Notes under the pieces: generated by a model
Told to the model about the DNA's origin: nothing
The model's input: only the letters and a program-made list of their open reading frames with translations
Databases searched by the model: none
Translations under genes and position numbers: made by a program
Assembly (NCBI GenBank): GCA_947476195.1
Contig: CANJPT010000013.1
Coordinates: 1 to 58,982, forward strand
DNA length: 58,982 bases
Direction of reading: 5' to 3'
From: Lewinellaceae bacterium
GTDB taxonomy: Bacteria; Bacteroidota; Bacteroidia; Chitinophagales; Saprospiraceae
Shown here: positions 10,701-19,318 of the stretch, piece after piece
How positions within the stretch are numbered: position 1 is the stretch's first letter
Layout of the letters: each line of letters opens with the position of its first letter

Positions 10701-13700
10701 GTTTGGATTGGCAATATTGTAGGTGGTCACTGCGGGGTTGTGAAAACACATACTGGCATATTCCAGGCCCACAACGGTACGGCCAAATTTGGAGCCGTTG
10801 TATCCACAAGTGGTATCAAAACGGGTGCTTATTTCAAAGGAATACCCTTCGTCAAGCGGGTTAAGGAAAAATGGTTCAAGATTCAAGGTAAGCGAATCGC
10901 CCCCAAAACCTGGGGCAAGCGGGGTGACACCATAAAGCTGTACATTCTTCTGCAGGCGCAGGAAATTCAACTTGGTTTCGAGTAAATTCACCGACGTCGG
11001 CAGGCTGTACGAATAATCTGTTATCTTAGAAAGTTGCCGTACCTCAAATGGGAACATGTTGCTCCTCGCAATGATCATGTTGTATTGGAATGGCGAAACT
11101 TCTGTACTAACATCGCATGGTTCAATGATCTGGGCCTCTGGATTGATCGACTCGAGGTAGCCGGAAAACTGGCAAATCTCCTTTTCGGTGCAAAAGTTTT
11201 CTAACTCCCAGGCGTAGGTTTTACCCGTATCACAAATGGAGTTTCGGAAATTGATAAGCGGTGGCGCATTTGCGCCATTGGGGGTGAAGTTGTTCTCAAA
11301 TTTAAAATCCGAAGTGAAGACCAGAGAGTCTCCAGCCGACAGCACAAAACCTGGTGGCAAGCAGGGCAATTGACCAAACGGCAGATCGAATTGGTGAAAC
11401 ATATTGGTCAATACATCAATGATCTGCGGAGGGCGGATATTGGGCTCTGCAACCTGGATAACGTGCTGGTCAGATTTAATTTCGGGCAAGCCGATCGGGC
11501 AATCGTACTGTTGCCCGCCCGCCGTTTTGATCCGCAGATGGGCCGCGATAAAACTCGTGGTATCATAATTTGCGAAAAGTTTTTTGCCCGTAACAAGATC
11601 GTATGCGTCGCCATCCAAGGTGTCAAAATCACTTAGCCAGGATTCGAAAAATACACGAAAATTTAGCGCATCAAGCGTGCCTTGCGACATAAATGCCCGG
11701 AGTTCCGTGCGCAAGGTGTCACCTACCAGGAATCGGTCGCGACGCACCCCGGGTGCATTGGCCGTATTGTTGTTGTCAGCCGTGCGGTCGTCATTGTTGT
11801 CTTGCAGGCCGTAGTTGGTGCGGTAGGAATCGAAATCTACTACCACCAGATTCCCACCATCCAGACCGCCACCTCCGCCACCACCACCTCCGCCGCCCCC
11901 AGTAGTATCACATTGGTCATTTACGACCAGAATAAATTCATCACAATAGGTAATGGCGCAGTTGATGGTTTCATCTTTTGTTGTAGATACCAAAGAGTAG
12001 GTGTGGAGTTTAAGCTGGCAACCGCCACAATCAGAGGGTGGTGGATACACAATGTAGTCCAGGCCCCGTGGGGGCACATTGGGAACATCAGACTGGCAGG
12101 GCATCCCTTTTTCGCAATGGTAAAGCAAGCAAAAGCCAATGGAGACAGAATCCTTCGAAAACGGCAGATCGAACACCATGCGAACAGAGTTGGAGCCATC
12201 TGGATTGGAGGTGATGACGGATTGAAGCGGTGTTTGGCCATCCAGACTGAATGGGCAGGACTGCACCCAATCAAAACCCAGTGGGAGCTCAAATAAAACC
12301 TGCAAAAAGCCCGTGTCTTGCAGCAATCGCCCTGATTTTATCCAATAGTCAAGGTTATAGGTCTCGCCGTCCTGCAAGCAGTTTTCGAGGTGATAATCCA
12401 CACCAGCCTTTATTTTTAAAAAAGCGGTGTCAGGGTAGAAATTGAACACTCCGCTGATCGGCACATTGGCCGGGCAAGCTTTGAAATAATTAAACGCAAC
12501 GCGCATCCTTGGAATCAGTCCGCCGCAGACAGGCTCACAATAATAGGTATTGAACCGAAGTCGTACGGTATCGCCGGGAAGCACCTCTGGAACGACTACG
12601 GTCACGTCCTTTGAATAGTCAGAATTGCTACAGCTACCCAAAACAATCGAATTGTGACTTGTGGCAGCGAGTGGTTGCCAGCCCGACCCATTGTTCCACT
12701 CAAACGAAACCTGGTCGAGTCCGTGAAACAAGGTGTCGAGCGTGTAGGGGCTCATGATAACATTCGTTGCAGGCAATAGACCATTGTTGATGATCAGGAT
12801 CTCCTGTGTGGAGGGGGCCGCACCACACTGACTATGGGGTGCATCATAAATAGGTACAAATGCGAGGCTTGGGTTTTCTGTTGTTGGTAAAATTGTGATC
12901 GAAGCATTTACACTGTCCGTCCGGCAAGGCGGTCCGCCACAACCCCAGCCAATGATGATAAGCGATTGATCTATTAAGGTTGGAATACCACAATCTTCGA
13001 TCGTTACTTTTTCAATTAAGGTAATTTCCTCGTTGAAATCCAACAAATTATCATTGTTGCCAACCGAGGTGAAAAAGCTGCCAGGCACTTCGGCGCTAAA
13101 GTAGGTCGGCAGGTTAGTCTGATTGATGGCTCCCTGAACCTGAATATTGATACCCGGGAAGTGCGCATCGGAAAAGATCAGCGATTGGATGGGGCCCTGG
13201 CGTGTATTTTTCATGGTGATCATGCGCATCACGACATCGCCTTTTTGTGCCGAAACGGTGGGCGGGGTAATGGTTCCAATATTGAGCAAACCTGTTTCCA
13301 CGAGGTATAAATTGGAGACGATCTGCTTACTTCCACCCGTATAGGTAGCCAAGATGGTGTTTGAAAAAGTCTCCCCGTTATTGATCGCCTGGACCACCGG
13401 GCATCCAGCCGTAACATTCAAGGTAAAAGAAACCGAAGCTCCGCCTGCCAAATCGGCCAGCGCAAATACCGGAGCGTTCAGGTTGGAGATATTATTTTCA
13501 GTAGCGCCAGCTATAGAACCTGGCAAGTAGGTGATACCGTTGGGAAAAGTAAGGGTGGCTTTTAAATTAGTTGCTGCAGGACCTGCTCCATTTTGCATGG
13601 TTACCGTCATCTGTTCGGTTCCGCAAACGTAGAGACCACTGGGGTTTTGGCTCGATATTACTACATTTTGAGCCAATAGAGTGGCTGAAAAGGCAAAGGA

Positions 13701-13727
13701 TAAAAGGGCTAGGGTAAGTTTTTTCAT
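7782..13727 (-). CDS. Giant T9SS type B cell-surface protein (CHU_C / gliding-motility C-terminal domain)
   Basis: 1981 residues. A signal peptide (KKLTLALLSFAFSATLLAQ) is followed by many DUF11/Ig-like beta-sandwich repeats with phrases such as LPAGAFCDLIALIP, a PKD/Ig-like segment (GDPVTLEATAGGSAYNWAG), and a C-terminal type B sorting domain (NAFTPNGDNFNDLFRV ... YDRWGQKVYEG ... WDGK). The protein should be exported by T9SS and attached to or released from the surface. A pure glycine tract of about 13 residues lies near residue 615 (DNA around 11867-11906), directly after a cysteine-rich stretch, and looks like a flexible or length-variable linker. It could be an adhesin or sheath component. 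No catalytic motif was recognised. Confidence 0.85.
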   Translation of the reverse strand: MKKLTLALLSFAFSATLLAQNVVISSQNPSGLYVCGTEQMTVTMQNGAGPAATNLKATLTFPNGITYLPGSIAGATENNISNLNAPVFALADLAGGASVSFTLNVTAGCPVVQAINNGETFSNTILATYTGGSKQIVSNLYLVETGLLNIGTITPPTVSAQKGDVVMRMITMKNTRQGPIQSLIFSDAHFPGINIQVQGAINQTNLPTYFSAEVPGSFFTSVGNNDNLLDFNEEITLIEKVTIEDCGIPTLIDQSLIIIGWGCGGPPCRTDSVNASITILPTTENPSLAFVPIYDAPHSQCGAAPSTQEILIINNGLLPATNVIMSPYTLDTLFHGLDQVSFEWNNGSGWQPLAATSHNSIVLGSCSNSDYSKDVTVVVPEVLPGDTVRLRFNTYYCEPVCGGLIPRMRVAFNYFKACPANVPISGVFNFYPDTAFLKIKAGVDYHLENCLQDGETYNLDYWIKSGRLLQDTGFLQVLFELPLGFDWVQSCPFSLDGQTPLQSVITSNPDGSNSVRMVFDLPFSKDSVSIGFCLLYHCEKGMPCQSDVPNVPPRGLDYIVYPPPSDCGGCQLKLHTYSLVSTTKDETINCAITYCDEFILVVNDQCDTTGGGGGGGGGGGGLDGGNLVVVDFDSYRTNYGLQDNNDDRTADNNNTANAPGVRRDRFLVGDTLRTELRAFMSQGTLDALNFRVFFESWLSDFDTLDGDAYDLVTGKKLFANYDTTSFIAAHLRIKTAGGQQYDCPIGLPEIKSDQHVIQVAEPNIRPPQIIDVLTNMFHQFDLPFGQLPCLPPGFVLSAGDSLVFTSDFKFENNFTPNGANAPPLINFRNSICDTGKTYAWELENFCTEKEICQFSGYLESINPEAQIIEPCDVSTEVSPFQYNMIIARSNMFPFEVRQLSKITDYSYSLPTSVNLLETKLNFLRLQKNVQLYGVTPLAPGFGGDSLTLNLEPFFLNPLDEGYSFEISTRFDTTCGYNGSKFGRTVVGLEYASMCFHNPAVTTYNIANPNGYQSGSPKLEIFTQNNILYLPTDAVLLNFFLRNNASVNAANTWMSIESDGDLADVQLLLMPGQTPVPQIGGVYQLGDLTSFAQPALRFTARNLSCRSVKVTFRFGWDCSPVFNANGDACGSFIKTIELRPQPPELELVIVNQPPSVPLCEPSGYFEFEISNANDGSAYNIFPSIKLPPGMRIQPGSAQLSYPAGGAFINLTNPTQLPGNVWQFDPESSSSLLAQNGLISADKAPLNALHIRFKVIAECGVVANSQPIYGAESVQACGINSNVLRKPGLPLGIEGVEPSYTAVSNLQFTVPPGASGCGQEVELSASIAVNDVPMSGDSIYMLFPAGTSFVAGSYQAGVNAPGGPPQVSGQQIQLPLPTALGAGSVLSFKLKIRYDDPAGCTDKFVILQTREKTQAFCSSSNQFCDIYVATGESLLNLNAQNPELQFNNFELNTQGNQTTFHAVLENAGNTTDTNPLVQLYHDLNGNGQIDLTDPLVAEVTQNGTIAPGGVLSISGNLNNLPAGAFCDLIALIPADENCACADHIFPLDGNQIVTKGIGLCNLQAVNVSTDSIPGNTYNWLTPGGLSCIACANATYTPGPEVHPGDLVTLVLQEKSGDCTVERRFEIQFGGSFGIETVAQTTCEGDPVTLEATAGGSAYNWAGTGITNPNQQIQVVQPNSSTTYSVTVTFSGGCTGTGTVSVTVNPAYKLQLPAVTICEGDAATIFGQTTSVPGIYTLALQKVNGCDSIIIQELIVVPTTVSQTAVFCPGGSVMALDSTFTSEGSICKTELNTNGCLVKTCVTVKQVPNPQVPEQDMALVISLGEEVVIETPNDYANYVWTPLGDLSFPNCPTSPNCPDPTASPDTSTTFLLVVTDGNGCKDSVEYRVFVCDESLIHIPNAFTPNGDNFNDLFRVAPHEGAEVIKLLRVYDRWGQKVYEGSGQNAQWDGKIGDKLAPSDVYVWILDYECGGGGHQMSGDVTLLR

Positions 13728-14368
13728 TTTTCGGATATTTGTTGATCTGGTTGAAATGGTACGATTCCAGCGTCCAAAGTAAGGACAGCATTATAAACGC
13801 AATAAGCAATTTTGTGAAATGACGCGCTTTAGCGGTGATTACGCTGCCTGTAAGTCATCCTATAGTATGACGCAGTGGGCGGGTAAAAGGCTGGGTTTAG
13901 ATTTTTTGTCGTGCTCGTTTTCTTCCGTATCCTCTGCAGTCTCCCTGTCCCTGATGGATGTAGAGCCTTTTGTGATAATGCTGCGCGCATCATTGCCGCC
14001 AGTGGCCTTTACCCTAACCAGAGTGCTGTTCGCACGGGTTTCGCGGATATTGCAGTGTCCCCTTTTTTCGCGATGGTTTCGGCATTTTCAGATGCATTAG
14101 CTTTAACTGCCCACTAGTTTATTACAATCTTTTTTACCCCGTCTTGATGGGCAAAACCCTAAAAAACACACCCAAGGGGAAAGGAAGAAGGATTCGACAG
14201 AACGGAATCTTACGTTATTGAATGGCAAATTTTTTTAACAATTTTTTCGAACAAGCGCCAGTTCACATACTTCTTTTAGAATGATGTACGTTAAAGCAAC
14301 AATCCCCGGGTAATCGGTGACTCGAAACAACAAATATTTAATCTCACGAATACTCTTAGACCGAACTT
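13728..14368. other. 641-bp intergenic region, possibly holding a decayed minus-strand gene
   Basis: Near 13773-13782 there is a TTACTTTG-like sequence suitable as a -7 box for the giant surface protein. On the minus strand, 14115 to 13860 reads as hydrophilic, coding-like sequence (KANASENAETIAKKGDTAIS, then in another frame KATGGNDARSIITKG) ending in a stop at 13860, with one apparent frameshift and no start codon. This may be the tail of a lost gene; no family was recognised. Overlapping short plus-strand frames look like shadows. Confidence 0.3.
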
Positions 14369-15100
14369 ATGGCTAGTCCTCAGTACAAAATCCTGCTGGT
14401 CGAAGACGACCAAAATTTTGGTGACGTACTTCGCTCGTATCTTGAAATGCACGATTACGAGGTAACGCTTGCCACTGATGGTGTGCTCGGCCTCGAAGCC
14501 TTCCGCAAAAGCACCTACGACCTCTGCATTTTTGATGTAATGATGCCCCGAAAGGATGGCTTTACACTCGCCAAGGATGTTCGTGAACGGAACAAGGACG
14601 TGCCGATCATCTTCCTCACAGCTAAAACCATGAAAGATGATGTCTTGCAAGGTTTTAAACTCGGCGCCGATGACTACATCCCCAAGCCTTTCAATTCGGA
14701 AGAGCTGTTGCTACGCATCCAGGCGGTGCTCAAACGGGTAAACAAAAACCCTGATCCAAGGGACGATCAGCGGGAGTACATCATCGGAAAATATCATTTC
14801 AATTTCCCCTTACGCATACTCACTTTCCAGGATCCAAAGCCGGGACAGGAAAATCAGTGGAAACTCAGCCCGAAAGAATCCGATCTGCTCAAAATGTTCT
14901 GCAAATACATCAACGATGTAACGCCGCGCTCAGAAGCCCTCACCAAGATCTGGCACGAGGACACTTATTTTACAGCGCGTTCCATGGATGTTTTTGTGAC
15001 CAAACTCCGCAAATACCTGGCACTTGACCCATCTATTGAAATTGTGAATATCCATGGAAATGGATTTCAGCTTTTAGTACGGGAATCTGCTGCTGCATGA
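14369..15100 (+). CDS. OmpR/PhoB-family response regulator
   Basis: 243 residues: a receiver domain (1-125) and a winged-helix DNA-binding domain (140-240). Receiver residues are intact: D13/D14, phosphoacceptor D56 (FDVMMP), T84 and K106 (YIPKPF). The effector domain contains the usual LSPKESDLLKMF and RSMDVFVTKLRKYL segments. The type is that of RprY-like Bacteroidota regulators. There is no histidine kinase next to it; the nearest one (20.5 kb) is of the HisKA_3 type, which normally pairs with NarL rather than OmpR regulators, so the partner is probably elsewhere. Confidence 0.92.
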   Translation: MASPQYKILLVEDDQNFGDVLRSYLEMHDYEVTLATDGVLGLEAFRKSTYDLCIFDVMMPRKDGFTLAKDVRERNKDVPIIFLTAKTMKDDVLQGFKLGADDYIPKPFNSEELLLRIQAVLKRVNKNPDPRDDQREYIIGKYHFNFPLRILTFQDPKPGQENQWKLSPKESDLLKMFCKYINDVTPRSEALTKIWHEDTYFTARSMDVFVTKLRKYLALDPSIEIVNIHGNGFQLLVRESAAA

Positions 15101-15130
15101 AAATAGAATAATATTCTTCCTGACTTGTTG

Positions 15131-15163
15131 CCCGCACACTGATTTTGGTGTGCGGGTTTTTTT
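15131..15163 (+). terminator. Rho-independent terminator of the response regulator
   Basis: CCCGCACAC (15131-15139) pairs with GTGTGCGGG (15148-15156), followed by seven T. Confidence 0.9.
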
Positions 15164-15244
15164 ATGCTTTAATCCGGGTTTCCGAATAGCTTGCCTATTT
15201 TTAGCCCTCAAAACCACCCAGTCATTTCTGCACAAATTATTTCC

Positions 15245-17308
15245 ATGAAAAAACTACACGCCTGCACGATCCTCTTTGGGCTTCTTTTTTGCGCCATTCT
15301 AAAGGGCTACAGCCAACAGCCTCCTACGGGTAAAACCACCAATGATGCCTGGCACATCGTAGCAGACAATATTGATCCCGCCAATTATCATGGCATAACA
15401 GTTGCCAACGGCATGATCGGCCTAGTCTCCTCGCCAGAACCTATGAAGGTTAAAGATGTAGTGCTCAATGGAGCTTATGACAACTACGGTCGCGGACGGG
15501 TGAGCAACATCCTTAAAGGCTTCAACTTTATGAATATGAACCTGGACGTGGATGGTAAGCGTATTGGTCGGGCCGACATTTCTGATTACAAACAAGTACT
15601 TGATATGCATCATGCTCAACTTACCACGAGCTATGATGTAGGTGATAAAATTACCGTAAGCCATACACTCATGGCCTTGCGGCATTTGCCCTATTCGGCG
15701 CTGAGCATCATAGAAATCACAGCTAAAAAAGACGTAACCATTTCCCCGATGGCAGTCATCGAAACCCCTGAAATATTGCAGGACGTACATAATCTCTATG
15801 CTGAAATTGACCGGCCGCACGTGCTGATCCCACTTCTTACATCTGTTGGTAAAAGTCCTTCGGGTAAATATACTGTGGCGGCCTCGAGCTGTTTTATTTT
15901 TGAAGAGCCCCATGGGTCGGAGCCTGATCTTATCCATGAAGACTGGGATTACAACATGCACTTGCTGAAATTCTCCAAAAAGCTGAAAGCTGGGGTGACT
16001 TACAAATTTGCCATCGTAGGCACGCTTATCAGTTCTGCACACACCATCGACGCGCACAACGAGGCCGAACGCCTCACCATATTTGCTGCGCTTGAACGGA
16101 CTGAACGCTTGCTAAAAAGACACAATGAGGCTTGGGACAAACTTTGGGCTTCTGACATCACCATCGAAGGAGACGTGGATGCCACCCGCGACGTACACGC
16201 TGCCATGTACCATTTATATTCTTTTGGGCGTGAAGGCACGGCCCTCAGTCTTTCACCCATGGGCTTAAGCGGGTTAGGGTACAACGGGCATGTATTCTGG
16301 GACACCGAATTATGGATGTACCCGCCCATGCTCCTGCTTCATCCGGAAATTGCCAAATCCTTCCTCGAATTCCGCTATCAACTCCTGGATGAGGCCAAAC
16401 AAAACGCTTTTTCACACGGCTATCAAGGCGCCATGTATCCTTGGGAGAGCACCACGACCGGGCAGGAAGAAACGCCTGTCTGGGCACTTACCGGTCCATT
16501 CCAACACCATATCACGGGTTGCGTGGGCTGGGCAGCCTGGCAGTATTATCTGGTGACTAAAGATAAAACCTGGCTGCGCGATCGCGGATGGCCGATCCTG
16601 AAGGAAGTCGCTGACTTTTGGGCTTCCCGGGTGGAACGCAATGGCCCCGGAAAATACGATATCATCAATGTGATCGGCGCGAATGAATGGGAAGAAAATA
16701 TCGACAACAATGCGTTCACCAACGGTATGGCGAAAACGGCCCTGGGTTATGCCATCGATGCGGCCAAAGAGCTGGGACTAACACCCAATCCTGACTGGGC
16801 CCTAGTGGCTGAGAATATCCCCATCCTCAAATTCCCCGACGGTACTACCCGTGAAAATGCTACCTACAACGGCCAAACCATTAAACAGGCCGATGTAAAT
16901 CTCCTGGCCTACCCGCTAAAAGTCATTACTGACCCTGCCCAGGTCAAAAAAGACCTCGATTATTATGAGCCCCGCATGGCCAAAGATGGCCCGGCTATGG
17001 GCAATGCCATTCTCACGGTTTCCGCCGCGCGGTCAGGCGATGCAGATCGTGCTTATGGCCTCTGGGTGAACAGTTACAAGCCAAATGAGGTGCCGCCGTT
17101 TGGCGTGTTAGCTGAGTGCGCAGGTGGTACGAATCCTTACTTTGCTACCGGAGCAGGTGGATTTCTGCAAGCTACTATCATGGGTTTTGGAGGACTTGAT
17201 ATTACGCCGCAGGGCATTGTACAGCTGAAAACAAAGTTGCCCAAAAAATGGAAGTCTATTACAATCACGGGGATCGGGGTGGAGAAGAAGACTTTTGTGG
17301 TGAAGTAA
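15245..17308 (+). CDS. Secreted glycoside hydrolase family 65 enzyme
   Basis: About 687 residues with a signal peptide (KLHACTILFGLLFCAILKGYSQ), so periplasmic or exported. The (alpha/alpha)6 barrel signatures of GH65 are present: GHVFWDTELWMYPP, GAMYPWES, and the general-acid region GANEWEENIDNNAFTN with the likely catalytic Glu around residue 481. GH65 includes disaccharide phosphorylases and hydrolases such as acid trehalase and glucosylgalactosyl-hydroxylysine glucosidase; the secreted form and lack of neighbouring sugar genes favour a hydrolase, but this is inference. The ATG at 15245 starts the signal peptide; the frame extends 54 bases further upstream without a better start. Confidence 0.85.
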   Translation: MKKLHACTILFGLLFCAILKGYSQQPPTGKTTNDAWHIVADNIDPANYHGITVANGMIGLVSSPEPMKVKDVVLNGAYDNYGRGRVSNILKGFNFMNMNLDVDGKRIGRADISDYKQVLDMHHAQLTTSYDVGDKITVSHTLMALRHLPYSALSIIEITAKKDVTISPMAVIETPEILQDVHNLYAEIDRPHVLIPLLTSVGKSPSGKYTVAASSCFIFEEPHGSEPDLIHEDWDYNMHLLKFSKKLKAGVTYKFAIVGTLISSAHTIDAHNEAERLTIFAALERTERLLKRHNEAWDKLWASDITIEGDVDATRDVHAAMYHLYSFGREGTALSLSPMGLSGLGYNGHVFWDTELWMYPPMLLLHPEIAKSFLEFRYQLLDEAKQNAFSHGYQGAMYPWESTTTGQEETPVWALTGPFQHHITGCVGWAAWQYYLVTKDKTWLRDRGWPILKEVADFWASRVERNGPGKYDIINVIGANEWEENIDNNAFTNGMAKTALGYAIDAAKELGLTPNPDWALVAENIPILKFPDGTTRENATYNGQTIKQADVNLLAYPLKVITDPAQVKKDLDYYEPRMAKDGPAMGNAILTVSAARSGDADRAYGLWVNSYKPNEVPPFGVLAECAGGTNPYFATGAGGFLQATIMGFGGLDITPQGIVQLKTKLPKKWKSITITGIGVEKKTFVVK

Positions 17309-17564
17309 TTTAACTAAAAGCTTACCCTCAGGGTACTTTCCAATCGATAACCTGGAATAACTTTGCATTTTGTGGTTGTAGAAAATACTAATCTGTTTCA
17401 GCAATAGAACACATAGCATTGATTTATTCGAAGTCGGCATATAGAATGCGGATTTTTGAATTCGCCTAAAACAGCATACCGTATCCTGAACAAAAGAACA
17501 GAAAACCCGTTTTGACCATCCTCTCCCACATTGATCACATTTCTAAAATTGACCACATTCTAAA

Positions 17565-18020
17565 ATGTCCCACCTAAAAGAAGGCGATCTCGCCCCCGCA
17601 TTTTCTGCCCTGAATGAAAAGGGCCAAATCGTAAGCCTTAAAGATTATGAAGGCAAAAAATTAGTACTCTACTTTTATCCAAAAGACGATACACCTGGTT
17701 GTACGGCAGAATCCTGCAGCTTGCGCGACGGCTATCCCCGTTTTCAGGCCCAGGGCTTCGAGATCCTTGGTGTGAGCCCTGACACTGTGAAAAAACACGT
17801 TAAATTCCAGGAAAAGTATAGTCTTCCCTTCAATTTATTGGCCGACGAAGATCATGCTGTAGCAGAAGCTTATGGCGTCTGGGGTGAGAAAAAATTTATG
17901 GGCCGGACCTATATGGGTATTCTCCGTACCACTTTTGTGATCGATGAGACAGGAAAGATTGTGCGTGTGATCTCAAAAGTGGATACTGGCAATCATACGG
18001 AGCAGTTGTTGGACCAGTGA
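17565..18020 (+). CDS. bcp: Thioredoxin-dependent peroxiredoxin (Bcp type)
   Basis: 151 residues, the usual Bcp/PrxQ length. It reduces hydrogen peroxide and organic hydroperoxides in the cytoplasm. The active site YPKDDTPGCTAESCSLRD has the peroxidatic Cys46 and the resolving Cys51 five residues later, as in the atypical 2-Cys alpha subgroup. The downstream GVWGEKKFMGRTYMGI and TTFVIDETGKI segments are typical. It appears monocistronic. Confidence 0.93.
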   Translation: MSHLKEGDLAPAFSALNEKGQIVSLKDYEGKKLVLYFYPKDDTPGCTAESCSLRDGYPRFQAQGFEILGVSPDTVKKHVKFQEKYSLPFNLLADEDHAVAEAYGVWGEKKFMGRTYMGILRTTFVIDETGKIVRVISKVDTGNHTEQLLDQ

Positions 18021-18215
18021 AGCAGCCTTTTTTTTAGGTAAAGTAAAATTCAATTGCTTGTTTTGACAGTTTGAGTAGTTTTACGGCTTGCCCGCCATAA
18101 CTTTAGTGAAGGCATGCTCAGTTCTAACTCAAATGTATGGTAGCTTGGGCTAAGGATTAACTGGTATGTTCCTCTTTTGCTAAAGCCTCAGCGGGTAAAC
18201 AAACAAACAGCAGTC

Positions 18216-19220
18216 ATGAAAAAAATAGGAATCCTACACGGCAAAGAGCGTTCTTTCCCTGAGGCCTTTGTGGCTCGGGTTAACTCAAAAAATGTAAAGG
18301 GGATATCTGCGGAACCAGTTCAGGTAGACGAACTGATGCAGGGGAATCCTACGCCCTATGCGGTAATGATCGACCGGATTAGTCAGGACGTGCCGTTTTA
18401 TCGCGCATATGTAAAAAACGCCGGGCTCAATGGAACTGCTGTACTGAACAACCCATTCTGGTGGAGTGCGGACGAGAAATTTTTCAACAACTGCCTTAGC
18501 ACTAAGATTGGCGTCCCTGTGCCCAAAACAATTCTTCTGCCGTCCAAAGAGATGCCACCGGATACCTCTGGACAAAGTTTCCGCAACCTGAAGTACCCGC
18601 TTGAGTGGGAAAACATGATCGATTATCTCGGAGGCTTTCCGCTCTTTATGAAGCCGCACTCCGGTGGCGGTTGGAAAAGCGTGTATAAAGTTGAGAACTT
18701 TGACGAATTCTTTCGCGACTATAACGAAACCAATACTTTGGTGATGATGTTGCAGGAGGCTATCGAATTTGATGCGTATTTCCGTTGCTATTGTCTCGGT
18801 GGTAAGTATGTGCGCATCATGGACTATGAGCCACGAAACCCACCCCATACCCGCTATGTTGCTGACCATAAAATAAGCAAAGCACTTCGCGAGCAAATGC
18901 ATGACCTCGTGTTGCGTATCAATCGCTATCTCGGCTACGATTTTAATACGGTAGAATTTGCTATCCGCGATGGCATTCCATACGCTATTGATTTTTGCAA
19001 TCCTGCACCTGATGCCGACCTCAGTTCCGTAGGGGAGGATAATTTTGAATGGGTTGTAGAAACTGCTGCAAAAATGACCATCGAAAAAGCCCTGACACAC
19101 AAAGAAGGTGGCAATAACCTGACTTGGGGTCAATATATGCAGGATTCTGTCGCTGGCAGGATGTCGTCAATTCCTACTGAAACGGAACCTGCAAAAGCGA
19201 GCAGCAAAGTTAAAAAGTGA
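18216..19220 (+). CDS. ATP-grasp domain protein of unknown substrate
   Basis: 334 residues from the ATG at 18216; an upstream in-frame TTG at 18177 is less likely. The body carries ATP-grasp features: a lysine- and glycine-rich loop (LFMKPHSGGGWKSVYKV), a LMMLQEAIEF-type hinge, and a metal-binding C-terminal part (FNTVEFAIRDGIPYAIDFCNPAPDAD). Such proteins ligate a carboxylate to an amine or thiol at the cost of ATP. The nearest genes (bcp upstream, lgt downstream) do not point to a substrate. Related ATP-grasp proteins often occur in small natural-product or peptide-ligase clusters, but none is visible here. Confidence 0.72.
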   Translation: MKKIGILHGKERSFPEAFVARVNSKNVKGISAEPVQVDELMQGNPTPYAVMIDRISQDVPFYRAYVKNAGLNGTAVLNNPFWWSADEKFFNNCLSTKIGVPVPKTILLPSKEMPPDTSGQSFRNLKYPLEWENMIDYLGGFPLFMKPHSGGGWKSVYKVENFDEFFRDYNETNTLVMMLQEAIEFDAYFRCYCLGGKYVRIMDYEPRNPPHTRYVADHKISKALREQMHDLVLRINRYLGYDFNTVEFAIRDGIPYAIDFCNPAPDADLSSVGEDNFEWVVETAAKMTIEKALTHKEGGNNLTWGQYMQDSVAGRMSSIPTETEPAKASSKVKK

Positions 19221-19275
19221 TTTATTGGTGATGCGTTTACAACCTCACCGATATGCCAATTTTAGTTGTAGCACT

Positions 19276-19310
19276 ACACCAATTAGCCATTTACCAATAC
19301 ACCAATTAGC
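19276..19310 (+). repeat. Short direct repeat before lgt
   Basis: ACACCAATTAGC occurs at 19276-19287 and 19299-19310, within a stretch of similar caatta words between the ATP-grasp gene and lgt. Function unknown. Confidence 0.5.
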
Positions 19311-19318
19311 TATCTTAA

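Noticed and set aside
13819-14117. Overlapping plus-strand frames of 93 and 68 codons
   Set aside because: No homology signal, no promoter, atypical composition; the opposite strand looks more coding-like.
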